Below the pieces are notes generated by a model that did no database searches, was not told where the DNA came from, and worked only from the letters and a program-made list of their open reading frames with translations. The position numbers were made by a program, and so were the translations under genes. From Isoetes taiwanensis (Eukaryota > Streptophyta > Lycopodiopsida > Isoetales > Isoetaceae), in NCBI GenBank assembly GCA_021234155.1, contig JAJEKV010000197.1:145818-209817 (forward strand): a stretch of DNA of 64,000 bases, written 5' to 3'. This document shows, piece after piece, positions 1 to 13,700 of the stretch. Numbering within the stretch: position 1 is the first letter of the stretch; each line of letters opens with the position of its first letter.

Positions 1-1552
1 TATTACGTATTGCTCTAAAACCCCTTGTGTTTGGCATATTCACACGGGGTGACTCCTACATCGAGAGCTATCGATGGGCATATTCATGAGTTATGCTTTG
101 ATTTGGACCTGTAGATAAAGCATCCTCGCTTCAGGTATGCTCGCATGTTTTATACCCATAGCAACACTGTGAACACGGCAAGGTTTGAAAATATACTCTA
201 ATGGTGTTGATTTTAAATACGTATTATACCATTTAAAGTATAAAAAGGGTCAAGCATCTCTAATACTCGTAGAAATATGCACCCAAACCAATGGGCTTTT
301 AGGGGATGAATTTTTATGTTGGATGTTAATGGTTTGCGCGGTAAAAAATTGGCCCTTTCAGGCCTTGTGGATCGCCTCCAAAAACCATAGGCGTTTTAGG
401 AGGATTTTAATTTAAAAGTGTTTCTTTTATGTAATGGTTCAGGTTGTCTGTGGTTTTTTATACCTTCTGGGCCTTGGAGATGGACAACATAACAACAAAA
501 AATGATATATATAAATTGTGGAGCTCAAAAAGGTCAGTCAGTTATTAAAGTAATTTTGAAAAGTATCACTGAATAAAGAACATTTATGCAGATAATCTGG
601 TCACGTCATGGGATTGTCCCAAGATATCTCGGTGTTTTATTTTAAGACTAACAACTTTTGAATCAAACAATTAAAACTTAATGACATGAAGTTTCATTAG
701 TGCAAATGTGTTTTTGTTTAGCACTAAGGCCTTTGAGTCCAACCATATTTAAACTCAATGAATGTGAAGCTACATAAAACTAAGCATTTGCTTGATACAG
801 AATTTAATTTGAAATGCCTTTTAAGCAAGAGCATGCTCATTGCAACACGCCAAATTACATATGTTTCTAAGCTTTCAATTCTAGTCCCTAAACATCGATA
901 AGTCATGATCTAAGATCCAAATGCTAGGATGCATTAGTGAAAGGACAGAAATAAAGAGGCACAACAAAAATTTAGAATTCAAACCGTGAAAAACTAGAAT
1001 CACTGAGCCACTTAGTTTTAAATTTGATCACAATGTTAAATAGAATAAAGTAAAAGCGTTTTAAAGATGTGATTGATCCCATTATTCGAAAGTCATAAAG
1101 TTTGCAACACCCATACACAAACATTTTTCAACCGGAATTTAATAGTATCCTTTGGCCTCCATGGATTCTTGTAGAGAAACCAAAGTGGAAACTTTTTCTG
1201 CTTTGTTAGCACAAGGATCTAGAAGCCTTGAAATTTGCTTTGCATTAACCGCCAAAATCTAAAAATGCATGGTAATTCTTTTGCAAGTTTCATTCATCGT
1301 TTTCATAAAACAAATGGTTCAATAGCTAAATCATGTATTAATCGTACTGGTAGGATGTGAAAGTCAAGCAAACGCGGTCAAAAATTATTGTTTTAGTATT
1401 AGATATCCTAATCCAAACATAATGCGAATATACACTATCTAAAAAGATCCTAGAGAGCTTTTCCAACGCAATAAAAATCATCTCAAACGTGAGCTCGGAT
1501 CAAGTTAGTGATGTCGTGTTGTCATGGAAATCAGCACTGCGCCCTCGCCCTA
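1..1552. other. AT-rich intergenic DNA, no gene recognised
   Basis: Both strands were read in all frames. Only short, stop-interrupted frames occur and none resembles a protein family I know. No repeat longer than a few tens of bases stood out. Confidence 0.5.
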
Positions 1553-1740
1553 TGCCCATTATGCACCACACACACAAAAAGAGGGCTTTTGTTGTGAGAC
1601 ATTGGTTGTTGACCATTGAAAAAGGGCTAAAATAAATGGCCCTTCATGTGCCCATTATGCACCACACGCACAAAAAGGGCTTTTCTTGTGAGCCATTGGT
1701 TGTTGACTACAAGCTGCTAAAATCAATGCTCCTAAATGGT
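1553..1740. repeat. Tandem duplication, 96-bp period, two copies
   Basis: The block starting TGCCCATTATGCACCACAC at 1553 recurs at 1649. It continues through a shared GGGCTTTT, GAG-CATTGGTTGTTGAC and GCTAAAAT stretch. The copies differ by scattered substitutions and small indels, so the duplication is not very recent. It lies just upstream of a PPR remnant. Confidence 0.75.
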
Positions 1741-1825
1741 GCACTCTAGATGTACGATAGTACATCCACGAATTACCCACAACTAAACCTACCGAAACAA
1801 GTACAAAAACACAAAAAATCCCTAT

Positions 1826-2085
1826 CAGGCTAGATATTAGTGGGGAGTCCCCTATTAACATGTATGCCAAATTTGGGTGTTGAAGAAGCATTACAAGATT
1901 CAATAAACTATCATACCAAGGATGTTGTTTCATGGGTACAACGATCAAGTAGATTGCAGGATATGCACAACTTGGTAAGATTGAAATGGTTGTTAAATGT
2001 TTTAAGAAGATGCAACATAATGGTGTCAAACCAACTATATTGCATATATAGATATATACTTAGTGCATTTCGCTTCGCACTGTAG
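1826..2085 (+). pseudogene. Pentatricopeptide repeat (PPR) protein fragment
   Basis: Across three frames one can read a PLS-type PPR stretch. It starts with SGLDI-like and VGSP-LINMYAKFG text around 1826-1880. An EEALQ stretch and DVVSW follow near 1915-1935, and then, after a frameshift, GYAQLGKIEMVVKCFKKM, HNGVKPT and a SAF-like end near 2070. This is the order of residues in plant organelle RNA-binding PPR proteins (about 35-residue helical hairpins). Only about two motifs remain, with at least two frame changes and no start or downstream repeats, so it is a broken fragment. PPR proteins normally act in mitochondria or plastids in RNA editing, splicing or stability. This piece cannot make a working protein. 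The family assignment is fairly sure; the exact parent gene is not known. Confidence 0.75.
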
Positions 2086-4658
2086 ATGAACCCCGGCCAA
2101 TAAAGGTATGAAAGAACATCATGACATAGCACCAAATTTAAATTTCATGTTACTTGCATATTCCATTAACTCGGGCAAGGCTACTCAAGGAGGTAGAGAA
2201 ACTATTGTAGAATACTGAGCAAGCTAATATGCAACCCGATAATTCTCCGTGACAACTGCTAGAAACTTGTAGGTCGTGATAGCAACCTTTAAACTAGGGA
2301 ATCATTGTTTTCTAAAACCTTATTCATCCGGGACCCGTGATTAGCACGGCTTATGCTTATGTCTAGTATTTACACCAGCCTTTATGTTCTAGAGCAAGAA
2401 GTGTTGCAAATGTGCTCATTTTGGAAAAATGATGTGGGCAGGTGTAATAAGCACAAGAGGTATCGTCCGAAATCTTTGGACCACATCGAAATTATACCAA
2501 AATGAAACTTTCCAGCTTACTAATTCTTATCGTCACCGGGTTGGAAATATACCGCTTATGCCCAGGTCATCACCACATTCTAGAGCCGTAATGTTATAAA
2601 AGTATATTGATTTCAAAAACAACAGAAGAGCTTTAAAAGGCAAAGCATCAAATGCATGGGACTCGTTACCTGTACAAAATAGGTGTCATAATCAAGGTGA
2701 ACTTTATTGCACATTGCTGGCACGCGAAATAACATGTAATGCACCCTGAAGCAACAAGAATACATTATACAACGTGCAATGCAAGGATCGTATTCTTGTC
2801 GCCTATCCTACCTTGCTCTTGAAATGAGTTGCTAGTCGAAGATGGAATCAAGTAAAATAAAGGAAACATATAGCTAGAGCAATATTCCATAGGCCGTGAA
2901 TTTAGATATCGTAGATGACGAGGTTCACAAGTCGAGACGCTTCTAGATGATAAGATACCGGAAGGCATCCATTTGAATCGAGAAAGTTCACTCCGTACCT
3001 CGTGGTAACGTTACTAATCAAAGTATAGATACTTGATAAAGGGGATCTAATTGAAGGCCTGATTGGTCGATGAAGCTCAAATATTATATGATGAAGAATT
3101 TAACATGTATAAGACTTGCTCCATGAATGTTATGCACATATACCAATTATTTTCTGTGATGGATGTACGTTGAGCTAAGCCTTTGATGCTTTGTGCCCAA
3201 CTACTATGCTTACTAATACTCCTATGTCCTAAGCCGCACATAGCCACCACCCAAATAGCACCGTGTTCTTGCATCATTTCACAGTGGAACAATATCATCA
3301 TCCCAAAAACTTAATCACAAATTGCCTCGAATGGTAAAATTAAGGTTACCAACATGTTGCTTCCCATCGCTCAAAGAACAGATCGCCACTTGTTTTGAAA
3401 GCTCTTTGCATCTTCTTCTCAAGATGCTCTTTCCATCTACCGGCAAGAATGTAATCAGCTGATTTGGGACCTTGTTTATGGTCAAACAGGGTGATCTCGT
3501 CGTAAAAGCACCAAGCTTGATGCCCTATTTTCGAACTTGGTGAGCAAAGATAGGAAGCCCCTGCCGTAAAAATTTCTAAGCTTGCGTTCTATTTTCAAAC
3601 TTGTACGCAAGTCTTTGGTCAAATCCAATGTCCTCAAGATGCCTCCAATATCCAAGATTGATTGAACATGAATGGCCTTTCCTTCTCCAAATCGCCAAAT
3701 TAGAGATCGCACAAAGAGGCAAGCTTCCCGTGTAGTTCAACTCAAATATTTCGACATGTGGATGCTAGGGCTTCGCATATGATCGAGGTTAACAAGTGCC
3801 AAAAATAAAAAAAAGAAAACATATTTAAGTTCTAAAGTTTGCAACAAGTTTTTGGGAATGGAAATGGGCCCACATCTTGACACGTTTGTTCCTCTAGAAT
3901 TGAAGACCCACCATTGACCAGATTTTGCAGCACGCACTAGTCCTTTAGCATATTCATTCAATGCTCTCGAAAAAAGGATTGAATTATGGCCACAATAGTC
4001 ATGCTACAATTGAGAGAAACATGTGAGTATATTCATTAATCTCCACTTCCCAAGATCTTTGCGTTGCCAGGCCAGTTTTATACGAGGTCTAAGAATGTTT
4101 TATTTCTCACGTATCCATGGTACAAGGATTGGGTTGCCCATTGTCCGACCTGGGATGCCAAGAAAATAAGACTACTCAGATGAGGTATAATTTCTTGGTC
4201 CAATTAAACAAGGCTTACAAAATAGTTCCTTCCAAAAGAGAATCCATGTATCATGAAACAAGCTAAATTGAAAGCACTTACATTTATCTTAGAATGGTAC
4301 AGGGTCATTACACGATTTTCTTTACAAAAACTGGAACAGTATGAGACTTAGCCCCATACTTGGTGATCGCTGGGTAGGTTTTTTTTGTAATTCCGATCTG
4401 AAGTAGACCAGGACCGTGTTAGGAAATTGCCAAGCAAAAAAACATGGTCCAACTGTAAGAGTATCTGTTTATCTGCTCCAAATTTCAGTCCACTCAAGTG
4501 AAGGTTGCACTCCGAACCTCATATTGATATGTATAAAAAATGCTTTTACAAGTTCATATCTGATGAACATTTCTGATGAGACCATCAAGAAAATTAGAGC
4601 AGAGCTCTACAAAACTGTTACTGACATGCTTTTCTTTGTCTATGCAATAGCAAGTAGG
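2086..4658. other. Intergenic DNA, no gene recognised
   Basis: No frame gives a recognisable protein. Short open frames on the minus strand at 2765-2968, 3077-3301, 3482-3712 and 3737-3961 have no motif I can name. They read like chance frames or very old PPR or transposon debris. The 3' part abuts the downstream end of the TRM-like pseudogene. Confidence 0.4.
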
Positions 4659-7600
4659 CTATCCTGTTCTACTGTGAAGTGATAGTATTCCCAGCAAATC
4701 CTCCACCATAGACCTGAAAATCAGGCCGATATCAGTTCCTATGTCTGTGAGTTCTCGCTCAAGTCAATCCATTTTCCAAATGTGGTGCCTGTGTCCATGT
4801 CCACTAGGTCATCCACCATCAATGATGCTGATTCTGCCAAATAAACAATGCTCCATACATCTGTGACAAGGTGCTCTCCAGGTTCTGCTTTCAGCTTGAC
4901 ATTTCACCCGGGTTATTATGACTGGGTGATGAAGTGCCACATCTAAGCTCTGAATGCAATCAAATATAACGTTTTGATAAGGACCTAAATGTGATGGCAG
5001 GTTGATTTTGAAGTGGCAGAAACTCGCATCGATCACAATCAGTTGGAATCCTTATCCGGATCTTCAAGTGGATTGATCATTACAATCATCTGGATGCAAA
5101 TGTTCATCTGTAAGATGACCTGTCATTAAAGATTCTCTCACATAGTATTCCATCTCGTATTTGACATGGACTTGCATTGTCACCCAGTCCTACCATCGAT
5201 AAATCCAAAACACCTAATTCTAGAAATATCTAAAATAGCTTCCATGATCTTGTCGCTTGAAACGCTTTTCTAACTTTTTTGGTTGGTTTGACAGTCATTC
5301 ATACCTGATAAAATTATAAAGAAATATCCTATTCAGTCCCTGTAAGGAAATCCTCTAAACCAACTTAGAGATTCATGCAAGAGAAAATACGATGTTACTG
5401 ACCTGATTTGGCAGAACGCTCAACCAAGTCTGGTGTAGTATTTGAAAGATGGCCTATCATTGAGAAATCCAGAACTGATACGGGCTAGGGCTGGCCCCTG
5501 TCATCAACAGTTGGCGCCTCTTCTCACCATCCACCTGGATAGATCTCACATCTTCCAGCTGAATGTGCCCAATCAGAGTAACATTCTCACACCACCAGTG
5601 TCTTCAAAAGCCTGCAAGGAGAGTATGAACCATTAAAACTAATATCACTTGCTTCTCTGATGTCTAGGAACGTGGTTAACAAGAGTATAATTGAGATGCT
5701 GACTTGCCAAAAGTTTCCTGACATGGTAGCAACTGTTTCCAATGATTCGCATCTTTGATTCAATGCTCCATATCGCTACTCGAAGCTATTCACAATTGTC
5801 TCCAGGTCCTCCCATTTCGGCAAGCTTTTTAAACAATATTGTCTTCAGAATATCTTCAAGACTTTTATCACTTATGTCATGCTCAAAATACACCTGTTCT
5901 TGCATTTTCTCATATTCATGTACTATCATGCTGTTTGCCTAGTGCTGATGCATGCATTTCCCTGGAAGCCTTAAGAACTGAACCTGAACATTTGTCCAAT
6001 CGGAATGAATTCTGCTGGTTCCTTTCTTTCAATACAGGCTCTGATTGGCATTTAGTCAAAGCCTCGGCTAATTTGACATCATTTTGCCTATGTAAACTTC
6101 TATCCCTCACAGTATTCTTGCACTGGCTCTTCAAGCATTCTTCTTCTGCATTAGGTTTATGAAGAGGAACATCGTCTGTCCTGCAGTCCTTTATTTGATG
6201 TTCTTGAACTGCAAATATTTTTATCAAGCTGTTTTTCCTCTTGTTTCTACTAAATGCCCACTGCTCTTGCTTGTGATTAAGCCTCGTCCTTTTTTCTTGA
6301 TCTCTGCGAGAAGATTGAGCTGGCTCTTTGTTCGCCTTTCTTATTAAGTAGATTTTACACGCCTTTTTTCATGGTGCTTTCTAATTTTGGCAAGACTTCT
6401 TTTGACCAGATTTTTATTTTTTCTTTTGTACCAAATATTCTGCTGTAGCTAAGACATTAGCCACTTTAGTTTCAGGTCGAATCTGTTGGTTGCTCTCTTT
6501 GTGATCTGTTTACTTGTTATCCTCTGCTTTGTTTCTACTGCCCACGGCTTGATCTAAGGACTTGTGGAGCACCCACTCTGCAACAACTTTGATTTGCTAT
6601 GAATCTTTCTTTTCCTCTTTCATTGCCTCTGTAGAAATATCGTTATCCTGACCTTGTCGCTTCTTTTGATTTCAGGATCCTTAGACATCCCCGCTTGTAC
6701 AGGTGTCCTGTTGTACTGAAGTTTGTTTCTGGACACCAGTATCTTTCTTTTACACTTTGCCGAAAGTGGGCCACCAGGAAGCAGGGAAAGAGATCTTCCT
6801 TTGCACTCCCACTACGCCGCAAAGTTGGGTACTGCTTCCCTCAATTGAATGCAATGGGGGACCATGCCCTTTATTTTCAACTGACCTCGGCTGTAGTCTG
6901 GAGTACACTCCAATTGTTGTGGGCTTACTGGAAATAGAAATGTTCCACTCTGCTTGTTGCAGCTCAGAGTACTTTTCACACTTTCCTACTGTTTTAGATG
7001 CAGGAATAAGCGTAATGCCACTTTCTGGTTGTCTTTGTCCCTTGAAATGTTAGAATTGCTCTTCTTCAAAGAAGTTAGCTGCTTTTGCCTAGGTAATGGT
7101 GGTCTTCTCTGACCTTCCTTTGGAGCACAGCAGAGTTTTCATCTGTCTCTGATTGCAGAGGTCGCCTCCTGGCCCATTCCAACTTAGATCTATGATGCGA
7201 TCTTGCGTCAAGGAGTTGACTTGATTTTGCTTATCTTTCTCGAAGTCATTTTTAATACAAGCTGGTTCTCGCTTTGTTGGGGAGGTTGTTATACTCCTGT
7301 AACTCTCACGCTCAGCCAAAGTTAAGGTCAATGACTGCTTTCCTGTTTGGCTCTAAGATCTTTACCGCGAGCTTCCAATAACAATGCTGTCTTTTGTTTG
7401 CTGGACTGGCGCATTTGATAGGAGATGCCAATTGTTAATTTTGATGTGAAAAATATGGAAGGAATGGCAATACTTTGGTACTGTGGAGAAAGTTAAGTCT
7501 AGAGAAAAGATACTGCTTTTGTCCTCTAATGTATCTAACAAGCTTCCATTGCTTAAACAAGCTTCCTATCTTCCTTTGGCATCTTTGTCCTCAATCCACG

Positions 7601-8623
7601 TCCTTTACACCCCTCTTTTCGCTGGCACCTGTCACACAGAGTCCATGGGTTTGTCTTGTGGCAGGAGGATGTTGGTCACAAGTTTGCTCTCAGCTTCCTT
7701 TCTTGTTGAATGCATTCTTAAGACTGACATGCAGACTTCTTCTCGTTAAAGTCTTTGTATCCATGTTTTCTGCATCAGGTGGTAAGGCCCTTGTTCCATA
7801 AGACGAGCCACAACCCTGGAGTACGTTTATTTGATCCATTGTCTGAGGATCCTCTCTGATCCAGCATCAGAATAGCAACTGTTTCAGAATAACAACTATT
7901 TCTGAAGTTCCAGTATCAGAAGGACAATTGTTCCCGATGCTTTAGGGAAACCACCACGATTTCATCGGCAATCTGGGACAATGTAACATGTGCATTCAGG
8001 GTGCCTGAGAACAAGATTGAAGAATATTAAATAAAAATCTGAGACATACCAGCAAAGCTTTGCCATTGGCAACTTCTCATCCCTGAACTTCTTCTTCCTT
8101 GAGACTTGTGGCTTGCAGATCAGTATACTCAAATATCAATTCTGGAAACCAGACATTGCCTGGAAGGAAAATTCAATGAATGCTACTGCTCTATGTTTAA
8201 TTGATAAGGATATTGGTAAAAGTAGGTCGCTTACATCACACATTTTAATTTTCAGTTCTGAATTTTACGTGGAAATGTGTTCTCAAACTTAACTGGTTGA
8301 AATGAAGATGTGCTAGTAGTTCTAATGTGATCTGACCGCTATGATGGGCGATCTGCAAAAGCAAAATGCATGAAGAAATCAAACTATAGCTAAGCAAATT
8401 CTAAATCAGCAGAAAACCAGAACGATCCTGCACCCAATCGAAAATTCCCCGCACAAGCAACATGACCTAACGCTGGAAGCAGTTTTGCGGGAGAAGAATC
8501 GTTGCCAGAGAGCCTGCGGTTCCAATCAAAGAGCTGAAAGAAGACACCAACACAGCCTCCGACAGAGAATGCTGACTCCTCCATTGGAGAGGCGAAAGCA
8601 GTCTCTCCAGGAGTATCAGCCAT
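4659..8623 (-). pseudogene. TRM-like / DUF4378 (VARLMG-motif) protein pseudogene
   Basis: Reading the minus strand from an ATG at 8623 gives, in the family's order: FFQLFDWNRRL (8510-8542); RDEKLPMAKL at the end of a block with a GTATGT donor (about 8051-8110); IADE followed in another frame by NRGGFPKA (7924-7971); VVARLME (7790-7820, the M3-like motif, usually VARLMGL); KILEP (about 7350-7377); PVSVLDFS (about 5459-5490); TTFGKWIDLSE (about 4750-4815); and DIGLIFRSMVEDLL up to a TAG at 4659. These are hallmarks of plant TON1-recruiting-motif/DUF3741-DUF4378 proteins, which bind microtubule-organising TON1 complexes. The frame changes repeatedly and there are internal stops. One example is a compensated pair of one-base indels just after the FDWNRRL block. 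I therefore call a pseudogene that kept its exon-intron layout. An indel-rich assembly of a live gene is the alternative. Confidence 0.8.
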
Positions 8624-9413
8624 GACTGCTCTGCTATCGTCCCACGGCAAAAGCTGCTGCAAATATTTGCTGTAAGGAAACAGATTTGGTGACGATTTGC
8701 AGCCGGAGCTTACTGCAGCATTACAAAGAACCGGGATCGAATGGTGTCATTCTTTTGTGTCTGCGAGAAAGGATGAGGTCTGAAAGCTATGGAGGCAAAG
8801 GGTGTGCCCGTGATACTGTGGTAGTGTGCACGGCCATATGGACGAAAATAATTGAGCGGATAAAACCGTACCCTGTTCAGGCATAGCCCGCAGACCCGAC
8901 CTAAATACATCTTTTCCACCTCCTGCGTTGGTATTCACGTGAGCCTTTTGCCTGTTCATTTCTGGCTGGAATTGCAAATGTTGTGCCCTCTGGGCTCCAA
9001 AGACCAGAATAAAATGGTCAGATGGGTTTCCTCTTCCTCCAGCGAGAAAGTTCGAGCAGAGCCCAAATCGCAAGCAATCCTGAAGCTTGATTCAAAGTAT
9101 GATATGGCCGGTTTAAACTTGAGTAAAACAGGTTCTGGTTCTGGCTGTTTCTCAAGCTCCTAAAGTCAATAGCTTGAACCCACAAGTCTTTTAAAACTTG
9201 ACCACCGAATAGACTGGGACGAAAGATTTTCGCCTCGTCTGCCTCGCATTAGTCCTTGGTAGGACAGTGAAGATAGCTTATATTTCTTCCAGCTGAAAGC
9301 TGTTTAGACCAACCAATAAATGTGAAAAATATTATCAAATAGTGCTCTGTTAAATCCCTGCCAGATCGTTCTTCAAACTGGAGTAGCTGATACGAGAAAA
9401 TAAACATTTGGGT
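8624..9413 (-). other. Region upstream of the TRM-like pseudogene, possible old 5' UTR/intron
   Basis: On the minus strand a pyrimidine tract and TTCCTTACAG acceptor-like site lies at about 8671-8680, a few tens of bases upstream of the pseudogene ATG. Such a site would fit a 5'-leader intron. No coding similarity is seen further upstream on either strand. Confidence 0.35.
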
Positions 9414-12400
9414 TCAGGTTTGGTTTTTTTCCTTCGATGCTGAGCCGATGCATGGTGGTGTTTGCTTTATTTTCACTCCACCATAGCCACCGCAGTAGGC
9501 GCCAGCAAGAGCTTGAAAGCTGGGAAGAACTGGTGGTATGAAGGGCACAGAGGAGGAATTATTTTCGCCGGGCCATTTCAAGCTTTTTCCGGACCGGTGT
9601 AGAAACCAAAGACGGCGGTGAATGGCTGAGGAACAGAACTGGCCGTGAAATTCAAAAATAGGGGCAAGAAAAACGGGTAGGTTTAATACGCAACAAATGC
9701 CAATGCAAATCAAAGGTCGATGTGGCGGCAACTAATCCAACAAATCGGGACTATGTGGAAACAAAGCAGCAAGCGAGCAGAGTTATGTTCCGCGCACTAT
9801 GATTGTCTCTCAAGGCAGGTTGTTAAAAAATATGCTTTTGTTACAGCAACAGCCCCAACACAAAGAGAAATTCTAAAGCTCCCAACTCATGAACTGAGCA
9901 GTTGGTAGTGCCAGAATAGCGAATGCGGTTTTAATCCCCAAAATGCAGAGCTTTTATCGCCATGTAATCCGCCCAACAAGATTCGTCCCAAAACAGAGAA
10001 ATTTATCGCCCAGAAGTGGCATTTAATCCTCCAGGAAGACCCAAAACAGAGAAACTCGTCTGTGGTAAAATAGAAGAGATTAACTGAAAACCACCCAAAA
10101 GTACAGCTAATCCGACTAAAATAGAGGTTTTGTCAACCCAAAACTGAGCTGGCAGAGAATAGCAGATTGATCAGTGACCAGTGCCCACAAAAAACAGAAT
10201 TTGGGGATGCCAGTAGCAGCGCCCACGAAATATAGATCGGCTATGTGCCAGAATAGTAGAGTTGCGGCGGATTTAATATGACAGACAGCGCCGGAATAGC
10301 AAGTTCTTCCAAAGCTTGCCTTCAAACGTAGATGGCCATTTAATCAGAGCAAGACCCAGATGTTGATTACATAAACTCGTTTATTTTTTGAACAGAGGTG
10401 CTCCACTCCAAAGCTTTTTTACGGCTAAATTTATAACTGAGAAACGGTCTCACAATTCGGTTGCAGGCTTGCACGCTTGATTATTGTGGTGGCATGGGAT
10501 GAAACAGGTAAATTTTTGTATTAAGATTCGGGCCAAGGCTGTTTTATGTGTTCTAAATTTCCAATGTTTCTCTCCATTTCTTCAGGATTCAAATCTGTAC
10601 TATGCTTTCCATAGCACTGCAGTTCATCGCCGTCGGATTTACTGATGAACGTAGAATTTGGTGGGATCCATAAAGCTGACTTTTTGCCGAAATAAACGAC
10701 TCTCCTCCATAGCCAGATCTCGCACTTCAAATTTGAATTTTTCTTTGCCAACTGTTGTCTTTCCTTGCACCAATTGCCATGTTAGATCAATTTTGTTTGG
10801 CTTACTTAATATACTGGTTTTTTCACCCAAATCACTTTTCAGTTAGGGTTTCCTTACAGCATTGGTAATACAAAGAGCATATAAGATTCTTTTTATGGCT
10901 TTTTTTTTCATGCTTTGTCCACTTTTAGGTTTGCTTGTATCATTTGATGCTAGTCATAAACATGTTTTGTTGTTTATCTTATAAGTCCCCATTGCCTCTG
11001 CATGTTCCTTTGTCCAGTTTCCATTGCCATGATTGAGGATCTATAGAATGTGGCTTTTACCACCTCATATTTTATCCACCTCACCCTCCCACCTCTGCCT
11101 AGCCTACTCTTTGGTATTCGCATTTCCTAGAGATCTTGGCCTTTTCGCTTCATATGCGCCATTAGTATTCTAAACTGTCCTCATGCAGATAACATGCAAA
11201 AGTTTTTCCTCCTCATGCTTGCATAGTAGCATACAGGTGGACTGGCCCACCCTTATGCATGTAGGTCAGCGTTCCTTGTTTCATTCATCTAAAATATTGG
11301 TTAGTATGTCAAGTTGATGAAGTTGGTACGACTTCCATCTCGAGATGTCCCTCTCATATGGCCTTATCATAACGAGAACGTATAAACCAATTTGTCCATA
11401 GCTCAGTTGTTCCTCTCCGGGAATGAATAATTTTGTTTGTCCATGTACATTGGGTTGCTTTGGTGTCACGTTGTCCTTGTTTTTGTTTGCTTGCAAGTTG
11501 AACAATAAAATCAAACTAAGATAATTGAGAATCCTATTCTCGTGAATTTTTTCTCATCTGTTTTTGTCTCATTTATATATGCTAGCTCCATTTGAAAAGG
11601 TAGAATGTATTAGTCTTGGGGATTTTTGAACTTTGAGGTTACTTTATTAGGTGCTCTATAGTAACAATTCAAGTCTCGCTCATGCAGGATGTATAGTGCT
11701 CAAACAAAAAGCTGCACAAAACCCTCTCTCCTAGTGCTAGTAACTATATTAAACTCACCCTTCTTCCCTACTACAAGTACTCACCAATACTAAATATTAT
11801 ATAAGAGTGTTTTTTCAATCCTTTCTACACACTAGTAGCTTCTCACTGCATCCATAAACTAAGGTGTGATAAAGGCTTCCTAAAAGATAGATTAAGTGCA
11901 GCAAAGCCCATGCACAAACATGTCCTTCATTATCTCTTTAGTTATATCCTAAATAAAGAAATCCATCTATCAAAGGAATTTGAAGTCATTTGCAGCATCT
12001 CTTGAAAGATGTAATTGCCAAAATAGTACATATAGTTTTCTCTCCCACATGTTAACTAAACTCCACTACCCATACCACTACATTACAAGAGGATTTCTAA
12101 TTCTCCAAGATGTACTAAGCAAGGGTATCGCCTTTATCCGACAACAATATATGCCATCGCGGTAATGTTTGATACCTGACACGTTATACTCAAATTTTAA
12201 ACGGCAAAAAATCTACTAAGTCCACAAAACGCCGTATTTTTTTGGGCGGCTATAACATGTCAAACACACGGATATACCACTGAGGCGCCTGCAGTATAAC
12301 ATGTCAGTGTCCGATATTTACTGGGCTCCCAATATATGCCTAAATGCATCCCCATGATTTGACTGATCCACCTTCCCCTTTGCTATAGTCAACATTACAT

Positions 12401-12479
12401 GAGCCTCAACATCATTGTGCTCTTTAAAGTAATTAGACTTTATAGTCTTCCCATCTAATGGGCTATCTAGATTCTCCCA
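9414..12479. other. Repeat-derived intergenic DNA, no gene recognised
   Basis: Between about 9929 and 10310, short phrases such as TTTAATCC, CCCAAAACAGAG and TTTATCGCC recur in diverged order, suggesting an old tandem array with units of roughly 50-60 bp. The remainder is AT-rich without a recognisable protein. A minus-strand frame at 9414-9731 and another at 11281-11514 have no motif I can place. Confidence 0.35.
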
Positions 12480-12930
12480 CGTTTGTCATTGTCACCTGGA
12501 AGTGGCTTTTCAATAGCCTTTTGCATTTGCTCATCCAGGTCTTGTCACAATGACATATATTGTCATAATCAAGCATTTAGTTTTACCTCCCTCTTCAACA
12601 CATACAAATTCCCTTCTAATTTAAGTTCCACAAATCCAATGGATGTTAAAATCTTGTTCATGCATCAATACCAATGCCTATATGCTTGTCTTAGACCATG
12701 TTAGCTCCTTGCTCATATCCCTAAGGCTATTCCATAAATATTTCCTCTTCTAAATCGCCATTCAGCAAGGCAATTTTGACATCCATATGCTTTATGTCCA
12801 TGTTCTCCTGCACTGCAAGGGCTAAGAGTGTTTGCTTCCCACTATATTTTTGTTCTTCGGTCAAATTATCAGTCGATAAGTTCCCATTCTTTTATAAGAA
12901 TCCAGCTCACCTTTCATTATTTCCTTTGAC
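12480..12930 (-). pseudogene. Ty1/Copia reverse transcriptase remnant
   Basis: On the minus strand I read KNKNIVGSK (pre-RT region, about 12835-12860). After a jump in frame comes LLALAVQENMDIKHMDVK followed by ALLNGDLEEEIFME (about 12725-12830). The latter is the classic Copia RT block that normally reads DVKTAFLNGDLEEEVYM. Further on, GFVELKLEGNLYVLKR (about 12570-12640) matches the block just before the YVDD active site. YVDD itself is not intact. The stretch between the two first blocks is shorter than in intact elements, so an internal deletion is likely. Several stops and frameshifts follow. No LTRs could be delimited. Copia elements copy RNA into DNA for integration; this piece is dead. 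Confidence 0.8.
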
Positions 12931-13019
12931 TTTACTTATCCAACCCTATTATGTCCAGCAATGGGAAAAATGCTTATGAAGCTAGAAAATGACCAGAAGG
13001 CAAAGAAATAAATGAAAAG

Positions 13020-13700
13020 AATATGAATTTAGCGTGTGCAGCATGGGTCTGTTGGAGTAGCCGCTCTTCACATATATTCGTGAAACCCTTGTTCAAATCA
13101 TTCAAAGCCCTGTTTGAATTTCAAAGCCCTTTGCGAATCATTGAAAAATGGTTTTTAAGCCTTGTGCCAGATCATGCAAATCCAACAAAGAAAATCGGCT
13201 TAGAATAAGAAATAGTACTGATTCAAGCTTGAGATGCCACAAAACAACTAAACAGCAAAAATAAACGGCAACTAAATGTATATAGATTAGTATTGTTTAG
13301 ATCAAACGGGTTAAAATGGATGAATGTGAAAAGGAAAGGAGAAATTGAATTGGTAAAATATATGAAGAAGTGAATTGCAATTGCTATGCCACTGCAAGTT
13401 ATGTCGGATTTAAAACACAAGAAAACAAACCCAATAGAACATGAAATTTTACTGATCTGTTTTGCAAAGTTTTTTATTTTGTTTTTATAAAATCAATCGT
13501 AGATCTTCCTCAAAAATTTAAATACCTTAGATATTCTAATCCGACCTTAAATCTTCAAATCCGACAAAAGAGGAAACAGAAGAAAGAAGGAGAAAAATAA
13601 TGGAGGCACATGGTTGAACACAGATGGATCTCTAGTGCACCATAGTCCATCCCAATTATAGTCGCCATGGCTTTCATATTATAGCCAAAAGGAAAATTAG
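13020..13700 (-). repeat. Dispersed repeat R2, copy 1 (inverted relative to 22,760-23,560)
   Basis: The reverse complement of this block matches the plus strand at about 22,850-23,560. Shared text includes ACTATGGTGCACTAGAGATC, TTGAAGATTTAAGGTCG, AATAAAATATT.TACC, TCTATTGGGTT and CAATGATTTGCATG-like phrases. Substitutions and indels are frequent, so both copies are old. No protein domain is recognised in either copy. Confidence 0.7.
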
